A stretch of DNA of 64,000 nt from Lamellibrachia columna (GCA_963662155.1 OY759261.1:3894727-3958726); one strand, 5' to 3'; shown: positions 22,388 through 35,560, counted from the stretch's first letter. The notes: generated by a model not told the origin, from the letters alone. Numbers and translations are program-made.

Positions 22388-22560
22388 GTGCGTATGTTTG
22401 CGTATGTGTGGTATGTATTTGCGTATATGCGTTTGCGCGCGCGCGTTTATTTGTGTGCGTGCGTTTGGGTGTGTGTTTGTGTGCGTGGTGTGTGTGTGTT
22501 TCTTTGCGTGTGTGCATGCGTGTGGGTGTGCGTGCGTGTTTGTGGGTGTATTTGTTGCAT
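21917..22560 (+). repeat. GT-rich microsatellite block
   Basis: Interrupted (GT)n with GC, TA and TTT interruptions over about 640 bp. Confidence 0.98.
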
Positions 22561-22654
22561 ATTCGTGTTCATATATATATATAGAGAGAGAAATAAAAGT
22601 GCTTTGATGAAGGAAACTTTTGCAATTTCGTTTGTATACATACGGAAGTGTCTA

Positions 22655-23142
22655 AACCTTTGCCTTGTGGCGTGTGACATGAACACATGTACAGACGTGT
22701 GTAGGTGGAATAAAACCGTTGCCTTGTGGCGTGTGATATGAACACATGTACAGAAGTGTGTAGGTGGAATAAAACCTTTGCCTTGTGGCGTTTGACATGA
22801 ACACATGTACAGAAGTGAGTAGGTGGAATAAAACGTTTGCTTTGTGGCGTTTGATATGAACACATGTACAGAAGTGTGAAGGTGGAATAAAACCTTTGTA
22901 TTGAGGCGTGTGACATGAACGCATGTACAGAAGTGTGTAGGTGGAACAAAACCGTTGCCTTGTGGCGTGTGACATGAACACATGTACATAAGTGTGTAGG
23001 TGGAATAAAAGCTTTGCCTTGTGGCGTGTGACATGAACACATGTTCAGAAGTGTGTAGGTGGAATAAAACCGTTGCCTTGTGGTGTGTGACATGAACACA
23101 TGTACATAAGTGTGTAGGTGGAATAAAAGCTCTGCCTTTTGG
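22655..23142 (+). repeat. 59-bp satellite array
   Basis: About eight copies containing TTGCCTTGTGGCGTGTGACA, TGAACACATGTACAGAAGTG and TGTAGGTGGAATAAAA. Each unit holds an AATAAA hexamer. The long minus-strand frame repeats every 177 bp (three units) and is not evidence of a gene. Confidence 0.95.
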
Positions 23143-23214
23143 CGTGAACTGGTTTAATTGTGAGTAGCTAACCCTGTCGTTTGGTAAACTAATATTTTCT
23201 AACCACAATCAATA

Positions 23215-23835
23215 AATAACTGAATACTATTAATAATACAATAATATAATATTAATAATAATACAATAATACAATACTATTAATAATACAATAATACAAT
23301 ACTAATAATAATACAATACTATTAATAATACAATAATACAATACTAATAATAATCCAATAATACAATACTAGTAATAATACAATAATACGATACTATTAA
23401 TAATACAATAATACAATACTAATAATAATACAATACTAGTAATAATACAATAATACAATGCTATTAATAATACAATACTATTAATAATACAATAATACAA
23501 TACTAGTAATAATACAATACTATTAATAATACAATAATACAATACTAAGAATATTTCAATAATACAATACTAATAATACTTCAATAATACAATACTAGTA
23601 ATAATACAATAATACAATACTATTAATAATACAATAATACAATACTAATAACAATGCAATATTAGTAATAATACAATAATACAATACTATTAATAATACA
23701 ATAATACAATACTAATAATAATACAATACTATTAATAATACAATAATACATTACTATTAATAATACAATAATACAATACTAATAATAATACAATACTAGT
23801 AATAATACAATAATACAATGCTATTAATAATACAG
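23215..23835. repeat. AT-rich (AATAATACAATACT)-type array
   Basis: About 620 bp of interleaved ACTATTAATAATACAATA and AATACTAATAATAATAC units without GC-rich interruptions. Confidence 0.95.
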
Positions 23836-23844
23836 TTCAGCGCA

Positions 23845-24060
23845 AGTGGACGATAGCAAATCCTGAATTTCTGAAATTCTACTTGCCAGTCCACTATGGA
23901 ATACTTGTTCCAAATTTCAGTCACGAAATTTCATAAGTGACTGCGTGCGATGATGTATTGTGTACATAGTTAAACAAGTTTTAAATTAATTTTTGTCCAC
24001 ACCTCGTCAATATAGTCATTTCGTCTGACCCGATTTTTGGATAGTGTGCCCGCTGGTGAA
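23845..24060 (+). repeat. Unnamed dispersed repeat, copy 1
   Basis: Aligns with 35,335-35,560 in the same orientation: GGACGATAGCAAATCCTGAA, CCACTATGGAATACTTGTTC, AAATTTCATAAGTG, TGCGTGC, then TCTGACCCGATTTTTGGA. Roughly 80 percent identity by eye. No coding capacity and no obvious terminal repeats. It could be a SINE, a MITE or an LTR piece. Confidence 0.75.
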
Positions 24061-24716
24061 CTTCCAATCAACTTATGTCGTAGGTGACTCCATATCACCG
24101 TTATGTTTTCATAAAACGACTCTGTAATAAACTGCCCCTTTATCCAACTAATACAGGTCCATTATACAACACAAGAAGAACCCATGACAGAATAACGACA
24201 ATAAAACCCTGTTTTCACTACTGAACACTAAACCTTGTGTTCACTACTTAACACTAAAACCCTGTGTTCACTACTGAACACTCATCGAAGAGGGACCACT
24301 TTTTTAAAACAAAATCTCGTGTACAAATATGAAACAAGAAAAGCGTCCAAATATGTGTTTCACAACAAATATACGTAACACATAGTCTGACATATTAGAA
24401 ACATTATTTTGCACAGCGACATTTAGTAAGGTTTTTAGTTTTAACAGATCACCAGGCGCCGAAATAGTAACTGAATGGTAGCTGCTTGTCTTACTACCGC
24501 AATAACAGGTCGAGCGGCCTGTTTTGGGCTTCTAGTTGCGGCCAATAAGAAAGGGGGCGCCACCAGATCTCGTCTGCCCCACCACCAAATCTAGGCACAC
24601 ATTCTCGCCGGTCACCGACTAGCTCACGAAAATATAATTTCATCGTTTGGAAAATATTGCGTATTCGGAAAGTCAACTGTCTATCCAGGCTATTGTTTCA
24701 CCACTTGCTGAGAAAA
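24061..24716. other. No gene recognised
   Basis: Contains three short copies of TTCACTACTGAACACTAAA-type words near 24,210-24,285. Otherwise unannotatable. Confidence 0.4.
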
Positions 24717-24972
<256 letters not shown>

Positions 24973-25012
24973 TTAATAGTACATCCACCAGAGACGCACG
25001 TATGCACTGGCC

Positions 25013-25360
25013 ATGGGCGACATCGACACGGAAGAGAAAGCATCTCAATTGATGTCGCGATTTTTGCAATTTGGATTTTGTTGGGATATAGAAGACATCG
25101 AACGTTGGGGTGTTCTCCATCGTCTGCCGCCGTCTCTGCGTACGATCCTCGAGAACCTGATCTTTCCCCTTAAACGCTGCCTTGCTGATCGCGTCACCCT
25201 AGAAGTGTTTCCGGTGGAAGCATCTGCTCCTCTGTCTTCACGGAACGGAACACGACGACGACAAATATACCCGGCTGTGTGTCACGGACTGGCGGGGTTT
25301 TCGCTCACTAGATTGGATCCGATTTTGTTGGGATGCGCCATTTCTATATTTCAACACTGA
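25013..25360 (+). other. Unrecognised 115-codon open frame
   Basis: It begins with an acidic stretch (MGDIDTEEKASQLM) and has FGFCWDIEDIERWGVLHRLP and a leucine-rich ILENLIFPLKRCL segment. It is not low complexity. It sits directly left of LTR-like sequence, so it may belong to a mobile element. No family was recognised and no intron signals were noted. Confidence 0.25.
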
Positions 25361-25384
25361 TGAATGGTGGTAGCAAAAAAAATG

Positions 25385-26660
25385 AACAAGACAGAGAAAA
25401 CAGAAAACAAGTGAAAGTAAAATTAACAGATCAACATTTAATATACGACAATGATTACTCAGTAATTTACAAGAAAACAAGTAGACTCTTGGGTCTATGT
25501 AATTACTATAAGTAAATAACTCCGATTCTATAGTAATCGGCCAGGCAATTATTCACCCTTCGAAATAACTACTAATAGCGTCTAACATGACCCATCACTG
25601 TCCAAACATCAACCCTAAGTAGACTATATCGTTATACTAACCAGGACTAAAGATAAAACACCGCTGGGTTTACTTACGTACCTCGTCATGTCTTACTATC
25701 ACACAACCCTGTTCTAAGAGCTACAAAGTCAGTTCCGAGGCATTTGTGCCTGGATAAAAGTTCAGTCCCTTCTCTACGTTTCCAGTAATTCCGCCTCAGA
25801 CGCACGGCGTCGTGTCGCGTAACTCTCGCGTTTCTCCCTATAAAGTGGCCGTCTAGGGTCGTCGTGCCTCGAACGTCGTGGAGAGACGATTCAGTTGTCT
25901 CCTGTTGTTCTGCCGTACCGCTACGGCCGTCGTGCCGTGAACGTAGTACAGAGACGATTCTGCGCTCTGCCGTCATTATGTCGTTCTGCTATGGTTGTCG
26001 CGACCGTCTTTCTTCGCAACAGGGGTGTCGTCTCGCTATTGGCGTTTTGGCATCGCCTCACCGTTTCGATGTTCGCTATGCATCTCGCTATATTTTCAGT
26101 CAATTTATCACGTTTAGCACGTTGCTTCTTAACTATTGTGGACCGTAGACATTTCTACCTCCTCGCTCAAAGTTACACCTCACACGAGGTTGACTCACAC
26201 GTGGCCTTCGCCTGACATCCGGGCGCCCACGCAGGGCTAAGGGCTTTCACCCGGATCTGCTCGCCGAGATGCCTCACATGTGTATTCTGACTCTTTTTAT
26301 ACTCTTTGTTTCTGGGATAACACGTGACATTAGTTCACCAATTACTGTCTCCTGGCCTAGTTCACCACTCCTTAAATATTTAGTCCTTACCTATTTAATA
26401 TGCATCATTCTCTGCGATAAAAAAACCACGCAGTATATACGGACACTGGTATGTTTGAGCAAATAAATTACATAATACTAGTCGGCTCTAACAAAGGCCG
26501 ATGCATTCCTTCATATTTGAAAGGTTTTACTAATAAATAAAGAAACAGGGAATAGTATTCGAATAAAAAAGCAAAACTTCTACAATACACCCCGCTAAGA
26601 ATCTATTTCATGAGCTTCGCAGCAAAACGTTATTTACAAACATAACATGAGTTAATAGTC
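25385..26660 (+). mobile_element. LTR-like repeat, copy 1 (Gypsy-associated)
   Basis: Two blocks, 25,420-25,655 and 25,861-26,660, have matches at 38,600-38,815 and 41,150-41,790 in the same order and orientation. The blocks share words such as TCAGTAATTTACAAGAA, GTCTCGCTA, CACATCCGGGCGCCCACGC and CCGCTAAGAATCTATTT. It lies immediately upstream of decayed Gypsy pol sequence. An LTR of about 1.2 kb is inferred; exact ends and target duplications were not found. Confidence 0.55.
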
Positions 26661-26689
26661 CACACACAGTTCCCAAACATTTAAACATA

Positions 26690-27375
26690 AGGGACTTGCG
26701 TAGCCTCTTCAAGAGACTCAAGGGAAAAGGGCTTTTCCTCAACAGCAACAAGTGTCAGCTTGACCAGTTTTCTCTGACGTTTCTCGGTCACGTCGTCGAT
26801 TCGCGAGTTATCTGAATTCTACAGAAAGAGTGGAAGCCATCACAAGGTTCTCGGTACCTAAAACGCCCAAATACATCGATCGCTTCCTGGATATCTGTGC
26901 GCTATTCCTCCAGTTCATTCGACAAGCGTCAGGAAATTGCGCCGCCCTCTCAACTACACAAATATCTAAAAAAAGGAGTTTGAGGAGGCCTGGCTTCCTG
27001 TACACGGTCGCGCATTTGCTTCTACCAAAGACGCAATCGCATATGACCCTTCTAATTTATTCGTGGAATGTGGAAGTCGCTAAGCTTCTGTAGTAAGCAG
27101 CTTAATAAAGCGCACCGCAATTACTCGGCAACCGACAGGTAACTACTCGCAGTTTAGTATGTAGTAGATACATTCCGCTCCTACCAAGAAGATCATCCGA
27201 TCAACTTTAGGACGGACCACCAACCTCTCGTTGATGCCTTTCCCCCAGCAAAAACACAGATACGGCTTTCCCCATCCCAAGACGTCATTTGCAGAAGGCA
27301 GCACAATTTGTGGACCAACTTCTCTACACGAAGAGCAAGACAAATACTGTCGGAGACGCGTTGTCGCGCGTTAAG
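26690..27375 (+). pseudogene. Ty3/Gypsy pol remnant: reverse transcriptase end and RNase H
   Basis: From 26,692 the frame reads DLRSLFKRLKGKGLFLNSNK, then FSLTFLGHVVDSRVI, the Gypsy reverse-transcriptase thumb with its FLGH motif. Further on, KLNKAHRNYSATDR (about 27,100) and FRTDHQPLVDAF (about 27,210) are RNase H motifs, followed by GDALSRVKL (about 27,350), the usual end of that domain. Several stops and frame changes intervene, so it is a dead copy. Confidence 0.8.
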
Positions 27376-27639
27376 TTGCAGCCGAAAGAGACGATGAATT
27401 CCATCGACGCCTCCTTCTCTGTTTTACATGACGAATCGCATCTAGGTGACTCTTTTGAAGAGGAAACGATGCACGACGAGGCGCTTGTCGACGACATGTT
27501 TCTGTTCCGACTCCAGCGACATCGAGACCTGCAGAGGAGGCAGCTCCAGACATCGATGTTTGTCCAGGCGGCGGCCAGGCCAGAACGGTCATAAGACTAT
27601 CTGACGCCTCTATATTATTTCAATGTGCACTACCCCGAC

Positions 27640-28436
27640 AGCTAAATCTATCCCGTCTTCGAGTGATCTGACAGGCACTGGCTGCACTACAATTACGGTC
27701 CGTCTGTTCATGCAGGGCCATTTCACGGCGGATCCGCCACCGTTTGTCGCGGTGTCTGTGCACACAGAGGTTGTCGTCGCCCATCAACACGATCGGGCCT
27801 TACAGAAATGTATTCCACTTCACAGCGCAACATCCTCCAGGTTCAGCTTTAATTGTTCGATGGGAATCGCGCGAGACCCAACCACCAGCTTTCATCCACA
27901 ACACAACCGTAAAGTTGAGCGGATACATCGGTGTTTGAAACACTCTCTACGCGCCCGTCTACTTGGCTGAGCAAATTGGCTGAGTTATTTTGGGTGATGC
28001 TCGGGCTTCGTGCTGTGGTAAGCATTGACACCGGTGTCTCGCCATCCACTGTGGTCACTGGTCAGCAGACGGCGTTGCCAGGCCAGTTGGTCGTCCAACG
28101 AGCCAACATTGACGATGTCTCAGCAGTCGGCAGAGAGTTGGCGCCGGTCAAAGTTTCACCGAGAACCCGAGGCATGGGAAAGTTAAAATGGTATCACAGG
28201 TGCCGCAGGATCTGTGGACAGCCAAGAAGGCACTCGTTTGTATGAGACAAATTCAATCTTCACTCGAACCTAAAGTGCATTGGTCCATTTCGGGTTTTGC
28301 ACCGTTGGGCAAATGCTTCCGAATACGGTTCGAAAGTAGAGACGACTATGTGTCCGTGGACCGTTTTACGAAGATACGTAAACCCATTGTCAGTCAAGCC
28401 GCTCTGTCGCCAGGAAGGACAATCGTGACATGACAG
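27640..28436 (+). pseudogene. Ty3/Gypsy pol remnant: integrase
   Basis: Around 27,870-27,960 the frame reads TTSFHPQHNRKVERIHRCLK, the conserved integrase stretch containing the E of the DDE triad (VER). Then ELFWVMLGLRAVVSIDTGVS and PSTVVTGQQTALPGQLV follow near 27,975-28,100. A YVSVDRFTKIRKP segment ends it near 28,380. Frameshifts separate the pieces. It continues the element whose RT/RNase H part lies just upstream. Confidence 0.8.
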
Positions 28437-28492
28437 TTGTAGGGACATATGTGACTAAAAGCGAATCCGAGGCAGAAGTGTTGGGTGATCGT

Positions 28493-28655
28493 TAAATGGG
28501 GAGGGGAGGGGTGAGGAGTGCAGGGGGAGGGAAGGCGGAGGGGGAGGGGAGAGGAGGGGAGGGGATAGGGAGATTGACGGGAGGGGAGAGGTAGAGGTAG
28601 AGGTAGAGGTAGAGGTAGAGGCAGAGGCAGAGGCAGACGTAGAGGGAGAGCTAAA
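28493..28655 (+). repeat. Polypurine tract with GAGGTA and GAGGCA hexamers
   Basis: Almost pure G/A for about 160 bp, ending in GAGGTAGAGGTAGAGG-type repeats. It sits between Gypsy pol and a short segment (28,655-28,712) that matches 38,163-38,222. It is therefore where the 3' polypurine primer and 3' LTR start would be expected, although it has expanded as a microsatellite. Confidence 0.85.
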
Positions 28656-28884
28656 GGTTCGAGTTAGTAACTCGTGTTTTCGTAATATCGCTTCTAGTTT
28701 GGAAATATCAGAAGCTATATACAGGCAAAAGAATTCCTCCAGTACACTACATAAGAAGCAGACAACATACTAAGAAAATGCAAACAGTAAACCTTCAATG
28801 TGCGACTGTCAAAATCATTTAATGGGCTGTCTACTTTTGACTCGAGTGTCAAAAGCCGTATAACACCACTAGTATCGGAGGAAC

Positions 28885-29255
28885 TAGTTGTGTTATGTGG
28901 CTGGTAACACCATCTTAAGCCAACATCAACATAAACGACACTGTACTCCAGCAAGTGATCGAGTTCAAGTACATCGACAGCATATTTAGAGAAGATCACA
29001 GGACCACTTAACAAAGAAAGCGAAACAAGAGTCCAGAAAGCAAACAGCGTCAGCTACAAGCTCGCACCCTCCTGAAACATCCCCATAGAAACCTAAGCAA
29101 ACCTCATCAACTCCATCTTCCTCCCCACCCTGACATACCAGTGCCAGCCATGGACCCTGAACAAAGAAAGAAGGATCACCACCTGCGAGATGAGATGTCT
29201 GAGAAGACCAGACGAGACATGATAAGGAATGAGCACATCAGGGAAATTGTCGGAA
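28885..29255 (+). mobile_element. LINE fragment left of the 26-bp satellite
   Basis: Shifting plus frames read VIEFKYIDSIF (about 28,960), KANSVSYKLA (about 29,040), TLTYQCQPWTLN (about 29,130), CEMRCLRR (about 29,185) and RNEHIREIVGTTP (about 29,230-29,265). These are the ordered C-terminal motifs of a LINE polymerase. The continuation (WFGHL) is found only beyond the 3.5-kb satellite at 32,800. Confidence 0.7.
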
Positions 29256-32200
29256 CAACACCAGCCCACCACTAAAACAACAACACCAGCCAACCACTAC
29301 ATACTACAACACCAGCCCACCACTACATGCAACAACACCAGCCCACCACTACATACAACAACACCAGCCCACCACTACATGCAACAACACAAGCCCACCA
29401 CTATATACAACAACACCAGTCCCACCATTACATACAACAACACCAGCCCATCAATACATACAACAACACCAGCCCACCACTACATACAACAACACCAGCC
29501 CACCACTACATACAACAACACCAGCCCAACACTACATACAACAACACCAGTCCCACTACTACATACAACAACACCAACCCACCACTATATAAACCAACAC
29601 CAGTCCACCACTACATACAACAACACCAGCCAACCACTACATACAACAAAACCAGCCCACCACTACATACAACAACACCAGCCCACCAATACCTACAACA
29701 ACACCAGCCCACCAATATATACAACAACATCAGCCTACCACTACATACAACAACACCAGCCCACCACTACATACAACAACACCAGCCCACCAGTACATAC
29801 AACAACACCAGACCACCACTACATACAACAACACCAGCCCACCACTACATACAACAACACCAGCAAACCACTACATACAACAACACCAGCCCACCACTAT
29901 ATACAACAACACCAGTCCCAATACTACATACAACAAAACCAGCCCACCATAACATACAACAACACCAGCCCACCACTACATACAACAACACCAGCCCACC
30001 ACTACATACAACAATACCAGCCCACCACTACAAACAGCAATACTAGCACACCACTACATACAACAACACCAACCCACCATTACATAAACCTACACCAGTC
30101 CACCACTACATACAACAACACCAGCCAACCACTACATACAACAAAACCAGCCCACCACTACATACAACAACACCAGCCCACCAATACATTCAACAACACC
30201 ATCCCACCACAACATACAACAGCACCAGCCCACCAATACACACAACAACACCAGCCCACCAGTACAGACAATTACACCAGCCCACCACTACATACAACAA
30301 CACCAGTCCACCACTACATACAACAACACCAGCCAACCACTACTTACAACAAAACCAGCCCACCACTACATACAACAACACCAGCCCAACAATACATACA
30401 ACAACACCAGCCCACCACTACATACAACAACACCAGCCCACCACTACATACAACAACACCAGCCCACCAGTACATACAACAACATCAGCCTACCACTACA
30501 TACAACAACACAATCCAACCACTACATACAACAACACCAGCCCACCAGTACATACAACAACACCAGACCACCACTACATACAACAACACCAGCCCATCAC
30601 TGCATACAACAACACCAGCCAACCAATACATACAACAACACCAGCCCACAACTATATACAACAACACCAGTCCCACCACTACATACAACAACACCAGCCC
30701 ACCACTACATACAACAACAATAGCCCACCACTACATACAACAACACCAGCCCACCACTACATAAACCAACACTAGACCACCACTACATACAAAAACACCA
30801 GCCCACAACTACATACAACAACAACAGCCCACCACTACATACAACAACACCAGTCCACCAATACATACAACAACACCAGCCAACCACTACATACAACAAC
30901 AACAACAACAATAGCCCACCACTACATACAGCAACACCTGCCCACCACTACATACAACAACACCAGCCAACCACTACATACAACAACACCAGCCCACCAC
31001 TACGTACAACAACACCAGTCCCACCAATACAAACAACAACACCAGCCCACAAATACATACAAAAACAGCAGCCCACAACTACATACAACAACACCAGCCC
31101 ACCACTACATAAAACAACACCAGCCCACCAATACATACAACAACATCAGCCTACCACTACATACAAAAACACCAGCCCACCACTACATACAACAACACCA
31201 GCCCACCAATACATACAACAACACCAGACCACCACTACTTACAACAACACCAGCCAACCACTACATAAAACAACACCAGCCCACCACTATATACAACAAC
31301 ACCAGTCCCACCACTACATACAACAACGCCAGCCCACCAATACATACAACAACACCAGCCCACCACTACATACAACAACACCAGCCCACCACTACATACA
31401 ACAACACCAGCCCAACACTACATACAACAACACTAGCCCACCACTACAGACAACAACACCAACCCACCACTACATAAACCAACACCAGTCCACCACTACA
31501 TACAACAACACCAGCCAACCACTACATACAACAAAACCAGCCCACCACTACATACAACAACACCAGCCCACCAATACATACAACAACACCAGCACACCAA
31601 TACATACAACAACATCAGCCTACCACTACATACAACAACACCAGCCCACCACTACTTACAACAACACCAGCCCACCACTATATACAACAACACCAGTCCC
31701 ACTACTACATTCAACAATACCAGCCCACCACAACATACAACAACACCAGCCCACCACTACATACAACAACACCAGCCCACCACTACATACAACAATACCA
31801 GCCCACCACTACATACAGCAATACTAGCCCACCACTATATACAACAACACCAACCCACCACTATATAAACCAACACCAGTCCACCACTACATACAACAAC
31901 ACCAGCCAACCACTACATACAACAAAACCAGCCCACCACTACATACAACAACACCAGCCCACCAATACATACAACAACACCAGCCCACCAATACATACAA
32001 CAACAACATCCCACCACAACATACAACAGCACCAGCCCACCAATACACACACAACAACAGCAGCCCACCAGTACAGACAACTATACCAGCCCACCACTAC
32101 ATACAACAACACCAGTCCACCAATACATGCAACAACACCAGCCCACCACTATATACAACAACACCAGTCCCACCACTACATACAACAACACCAGCCCACC

Positions 32201-32785
32201 ACTACATACATCAACAGTAGCCCACCACTACATACAACAACACCAGCCCACCACTACATAAACCAACACCAGTCCACCACTACATACAAAAACACCAGCC
32301 CACCAATACATACAGCAACACCTGCCCACCACTACATATAACAACACCAGCCAACCACTACATACAACAACACCAGCCCACCACTACGTAAAACAACTCC
32401 AGTCCCACCACTACATACAACAACACCAGCCCACCAATACATACAACAACACCAGCTCACCACTACATACAACAACACCAGCCCACCACTACATAAAACA
32501 ACACTAGCCCACCAATACATACAACAACATCAGCCCACCACTACATACAACAACACCAGCCCACCACTACATAAAACAACACTAGCCCACCACTACACAC
32601 AACAACACCAGCTCACCACTACATACAACAACACCAGCCCACCACTACATAAAACAACACTAGCCCACCAATACATACAACAACATCAGCCCACCACTAC
32701 ATACAACAACACCAGCCCACCACTACATAAAACAACACTAGCCCACCACTACACACAACAACACCAGCCAACCACTGCATACAAC
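29256..32785 (+). repeat. 26-bp satellite array, about 135 copies
   Basis: Unit CAGCCCACCACTACATACAA plus CAACAC, with point variants (CCAATACAT, AAAACCAG, TAAACCAAC). Since 26 is not divisible by 3, three units give a 26-residue protein period, which explains a 511-codon frame of TTPAHHYIQQHQ-type repeats. Groups of variant units recur, indicating block duplication within the array. It interrupts a LINE coding region. Confidence 0.98.
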
Positions 32786-33025
32786 ATCAGAGCATCACGT
32801 GGTTTGGACATCTGACACCCATGGCCACCAGCCAACTGGCCCTCAAGACATACACCACCAGGGTGGCTGGCTTCAAAGCGAGAGGGAGACCAAAAAAACC
32901 TGTATTGCAGGTGACAAAGAGACACTGAAGACACACGGCATTCCCCTTCTCCAGGCATTCCGACTTGCTGCTGATCATCAGCTTCATCTCCCCACGACAC
33001 CCCCGATACAAGCGGGCGGATAAAA
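32786..33025 (+). mobile_element. LINE fragment right of the 26-bp satellite
   Basis: Reads SITWFGHLTPMATSQLALKT, then ARGRPKKPVLQVT and later PFLQAFRLAADHQ in a neighbouring frame. This matches the WxGHLxRM and RGRPK block that follows the RNEHIRE block in the same LINE type. It completes the fragment at 28,885-29,255. Confidence 0.7.
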
Positions 33026-33034
33026 TAAGTTAAC

Positions 33035-33390
33035 ACATTCTCATCTGGCAGGTCACACTCTCTTATCTGGCCGGTCACACTCTCTTATCTAGCAGGTCAC
33101 ACTCTCTTATCTTGTAGGTCACACTCTCTTATCTGACTGGTCACACTCTCTTATCTGGCAGGTCACACTCTCTTATCTGGCAGGTCACACTCTCTTATCT
33201 GGCAGGTCACACTCTCTTATCTGGCAGGTCACACTCTCTTATCTGGCAGGTCACACTCTCGTATCTGGCAGGTCACAGTCTCTTATCTGGCAGGTCACAC
33301 TCTCTTATCTGGCAGGTCACACTCTCTTATCTGGCAGGTCACACTCTCTTATCTTGCAGGTCACACTCTCTTATCTGACAGAACACACTC
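33035..33390 (+). repeat. 22-bp tandem array
   Basis: About 16 copies of CTCTTATCTGGCAGGTCACA plus CT. Each unit contains a TTATCT (GATA-type) word. Confidence 0.95.
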
Positions 33391-34124
33391 TCGTGACATC
33401 AACAAACAGTGTATTATTTCCTAATTAGTCAAAGGTGCTGCATGTATGACATTACATAGCCCGTTTGTTTGGCGGTATTTAGAGAAATCAACCGTACAAA
33501 TCAGTCATTTACTAGTCCGTGTTAAATAGATCGATTGTTAGTACACAAAGGGACCGTTTGACGAGGGTATGTTTAACGTCGCAGTCGGGTAAATACAGTT
33601 ATTTTATGTGTGTCTGGTTTTGGAGTTTTGCCTTCTCTTAGATGAGTTGATTGTTATAGTGTTATATACATCCTATGCATAAAACAAGTTCACAAAGTGA
33701 GAGCTCATTATAAAGAAGACACCAAACACAGCATCAGGATAGAGATCGAAAAATTAAATGTTCTTGGATGGGACACATACCACCCCACCACCGGTAACCC
33801 GGAACAGACTACCAATGTCATGAGGCAGGCACTTCTCAGAGTAGCCAATATTCACACACAGAGCTTAAAGCAATAAGGTACACAGACAGTACGAAGAGAA
33901 CATATAATTTCTTCCGACACCTCCCCCCCCAAATGGAAAGTATTGTCATGATTGTCTTAACGTGAATCTTACTAAATGATAAAAAGTTAATTACCATTCC
34001 CTTACACATTTTACGGTACTTGTGATATTTACTGTAGACTACTGTTATACATAACCTGTCATAAACAGATAAAGGAGTGAATGTGGACATTGCATACATC
34101 GATATTTCTGTACCCTGGGCCCAG
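33391..34124. other. No gene recognised
   Basis: Near 33,760 a WMGH-like stretch could be another small LINE scrap, but it is too short to support. The rest is unannotatable. Confidence 0.35.
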
Positions 34125-34381
34125 ATGTCACAACCAAGCATTTGTTGGCACGAAATTATATTATTAATAATTTCGCTGCAGAGTCTACTGATTGTGATCG
34201 CTGATGCTGATGGCGTCTGCATATCACAGCAGTGCGTAGGCGATCACATATCGACAAATAACTCTCGAACGCAAAACTGTTCAGATCGTCGTGGAAACGT
34301 TGTCGAGAAGACACACACTCTGGGCCCGAGGTGTACCTCTAAGTCGTGTCAGCTGACTGGGAAATTCACCCGATTCGGAAG
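34125..34381 (+). CDS. Candidate first exon of a secreted cysteine-rich protein
   Basis: ATG at 34,125 starts a frame with a strongly hydrophobic stretch (EIILLIISLQSLLIVIADAD) that looks like a signal peptide. A cysteine-containing segment follows with VCISQQCVGD, NCSDRRGN and GPRCTSKSCQLTGKF. The frame remains open up to a good donor, AAG then GTAAGA, at 34,382 (phase 2). An alternative acceptor (TTTCGCTGCAG) lies inside the hydrophobic stretch near 34,181, so the exon might begin there. Spacing of the cysteines loosely suggests a small extracellular module, but no family is claimed. No downstream exon was found in the window, and there is no copy elsewhere in it. Confidence 0.35.
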
Positions 34382-35035
34382 GTAAGACGTTTAGTGTTTC
34401 CTCGATTAATTATTGAAGAACAACACATCATCGATATACCTTATGATAAATGCTAAAATTAAATGAACCAACGACTAAGATGTCGGGAGGTTCGAACGAA
34501 CCAACTTTTTTGAGATTTTTATGGCTAGCGAACACGCTGGCTGGTGCTCTGAGATAAACTCGCACGTTCAACCAATGCATCCAGCATATGACCCATAGAA
34601 AAACATCCATTCAATTATTTTTAAATGTATTTGAAAGCTATATAAATATAGATAAATATATATAATTATATATATAGAGAAATATATATAATGATATATA
34701 TATATATATACATAAATAGTTCAAATACTTCAATTTTCTATAGATTTATATAGAATTTGTTTATAGAATTATACAGAACATAGCATAATATGGAATACAA
34801 AGCAATAAAAACTGCAAATTCTATAACTATGTCCGCAAAAAATCTATACAATAGTCTAGACAAATGTTATAGAATATTTTCTTAATTCTACATAGTTGTG
34901 TCCACAAAAACCCGACAGAATATTCTATAAAAATTATATATATTGTTTTACTAAGGAATTAACACAATTATTTTCTTAAGTACAGTAAGCATATTAACAA
35001 AAACAAAAACGATTAGACTGACCTAAGTGCAAAAA
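34382..35035. other. AT-rich sequence, no gene
   Basis: Includes an ATATATA-rich patch at 34,645-34,720 and repeated words TATAGAATT/TATAGAAT between 34,740 and 34,935. Confidence 0.5.
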
Positions 35036-35210
35036 CAAGATGTGAAACAAATTATGAAACAAGAAGTAAAACAAGAGGTGAAACAAGATGTGATACAATA
35101 CGTGAAACAAGACGTGAAACAAGATGTGAAACAAAACGTGAAACAAGATGTGAAACGAGATGCGAAACAAGAAGTGAAACAAGATGTGTAACAAGAAGTG
35201 AAACAAGGCG
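35036..35210. repeat. 12-bp tandem array
   Basis: About 15 copies of GATGTGAAACAA with variants (GAAGTGAAACAA, GACGTGAAACAA). Confidence 0.95.
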
Positions 35211-35334
35211 ATCATACATCGTGGTTAAATAAAATCTGTTATTTCAATCTTTTTCAGCAAACAACTCGATCGCTGACTGAGCCATTATCATTGTTACGGT
35301 TGTTGTAACTTGCAGTTATTTGTAGTTGAATATA

Positions 35335-35560
35335 CATGGACGATAACAAATCCTGAATTTCAGTTCAACTTCTTTTTGGCATTCCACTATAGTATATGTG
35401 TTCCAAATTTTATTCACGCAATTTCATAAGTGGCTGCGTGCAATGATATAACGTGTGCGTAGCTAAAGAAGTTTTAAATGGCTAAACATTTATTTTTTCC
35501 ACACTTCGTTAATTTCGTCACTTCACCTGACCCGACATTTGGACAGTGAGCCCGCGGGTT
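35335..35560 (+). repeat. Unnamed dispersed repeat, copy 2
   Basis: Second copy of the sequence at 23,845-24,060, in the same orientation, with a small insertion near 35,485. Confidence 0.75.

Noticed and set aside
29229..30764. 511-codon open frame rich in T, P, H, Q and N
   Set aside because: It is the translation of a 26-bp satellite that happens to lack stops. Its protein period of 26 residues equals three DNA units, and it lies inside a broken LINE.
33740..33850. WMGH-like peptide near 33,760 as another LINE fragment
   Set aside because: Too short, with only one recognisable motif and no second block in order.
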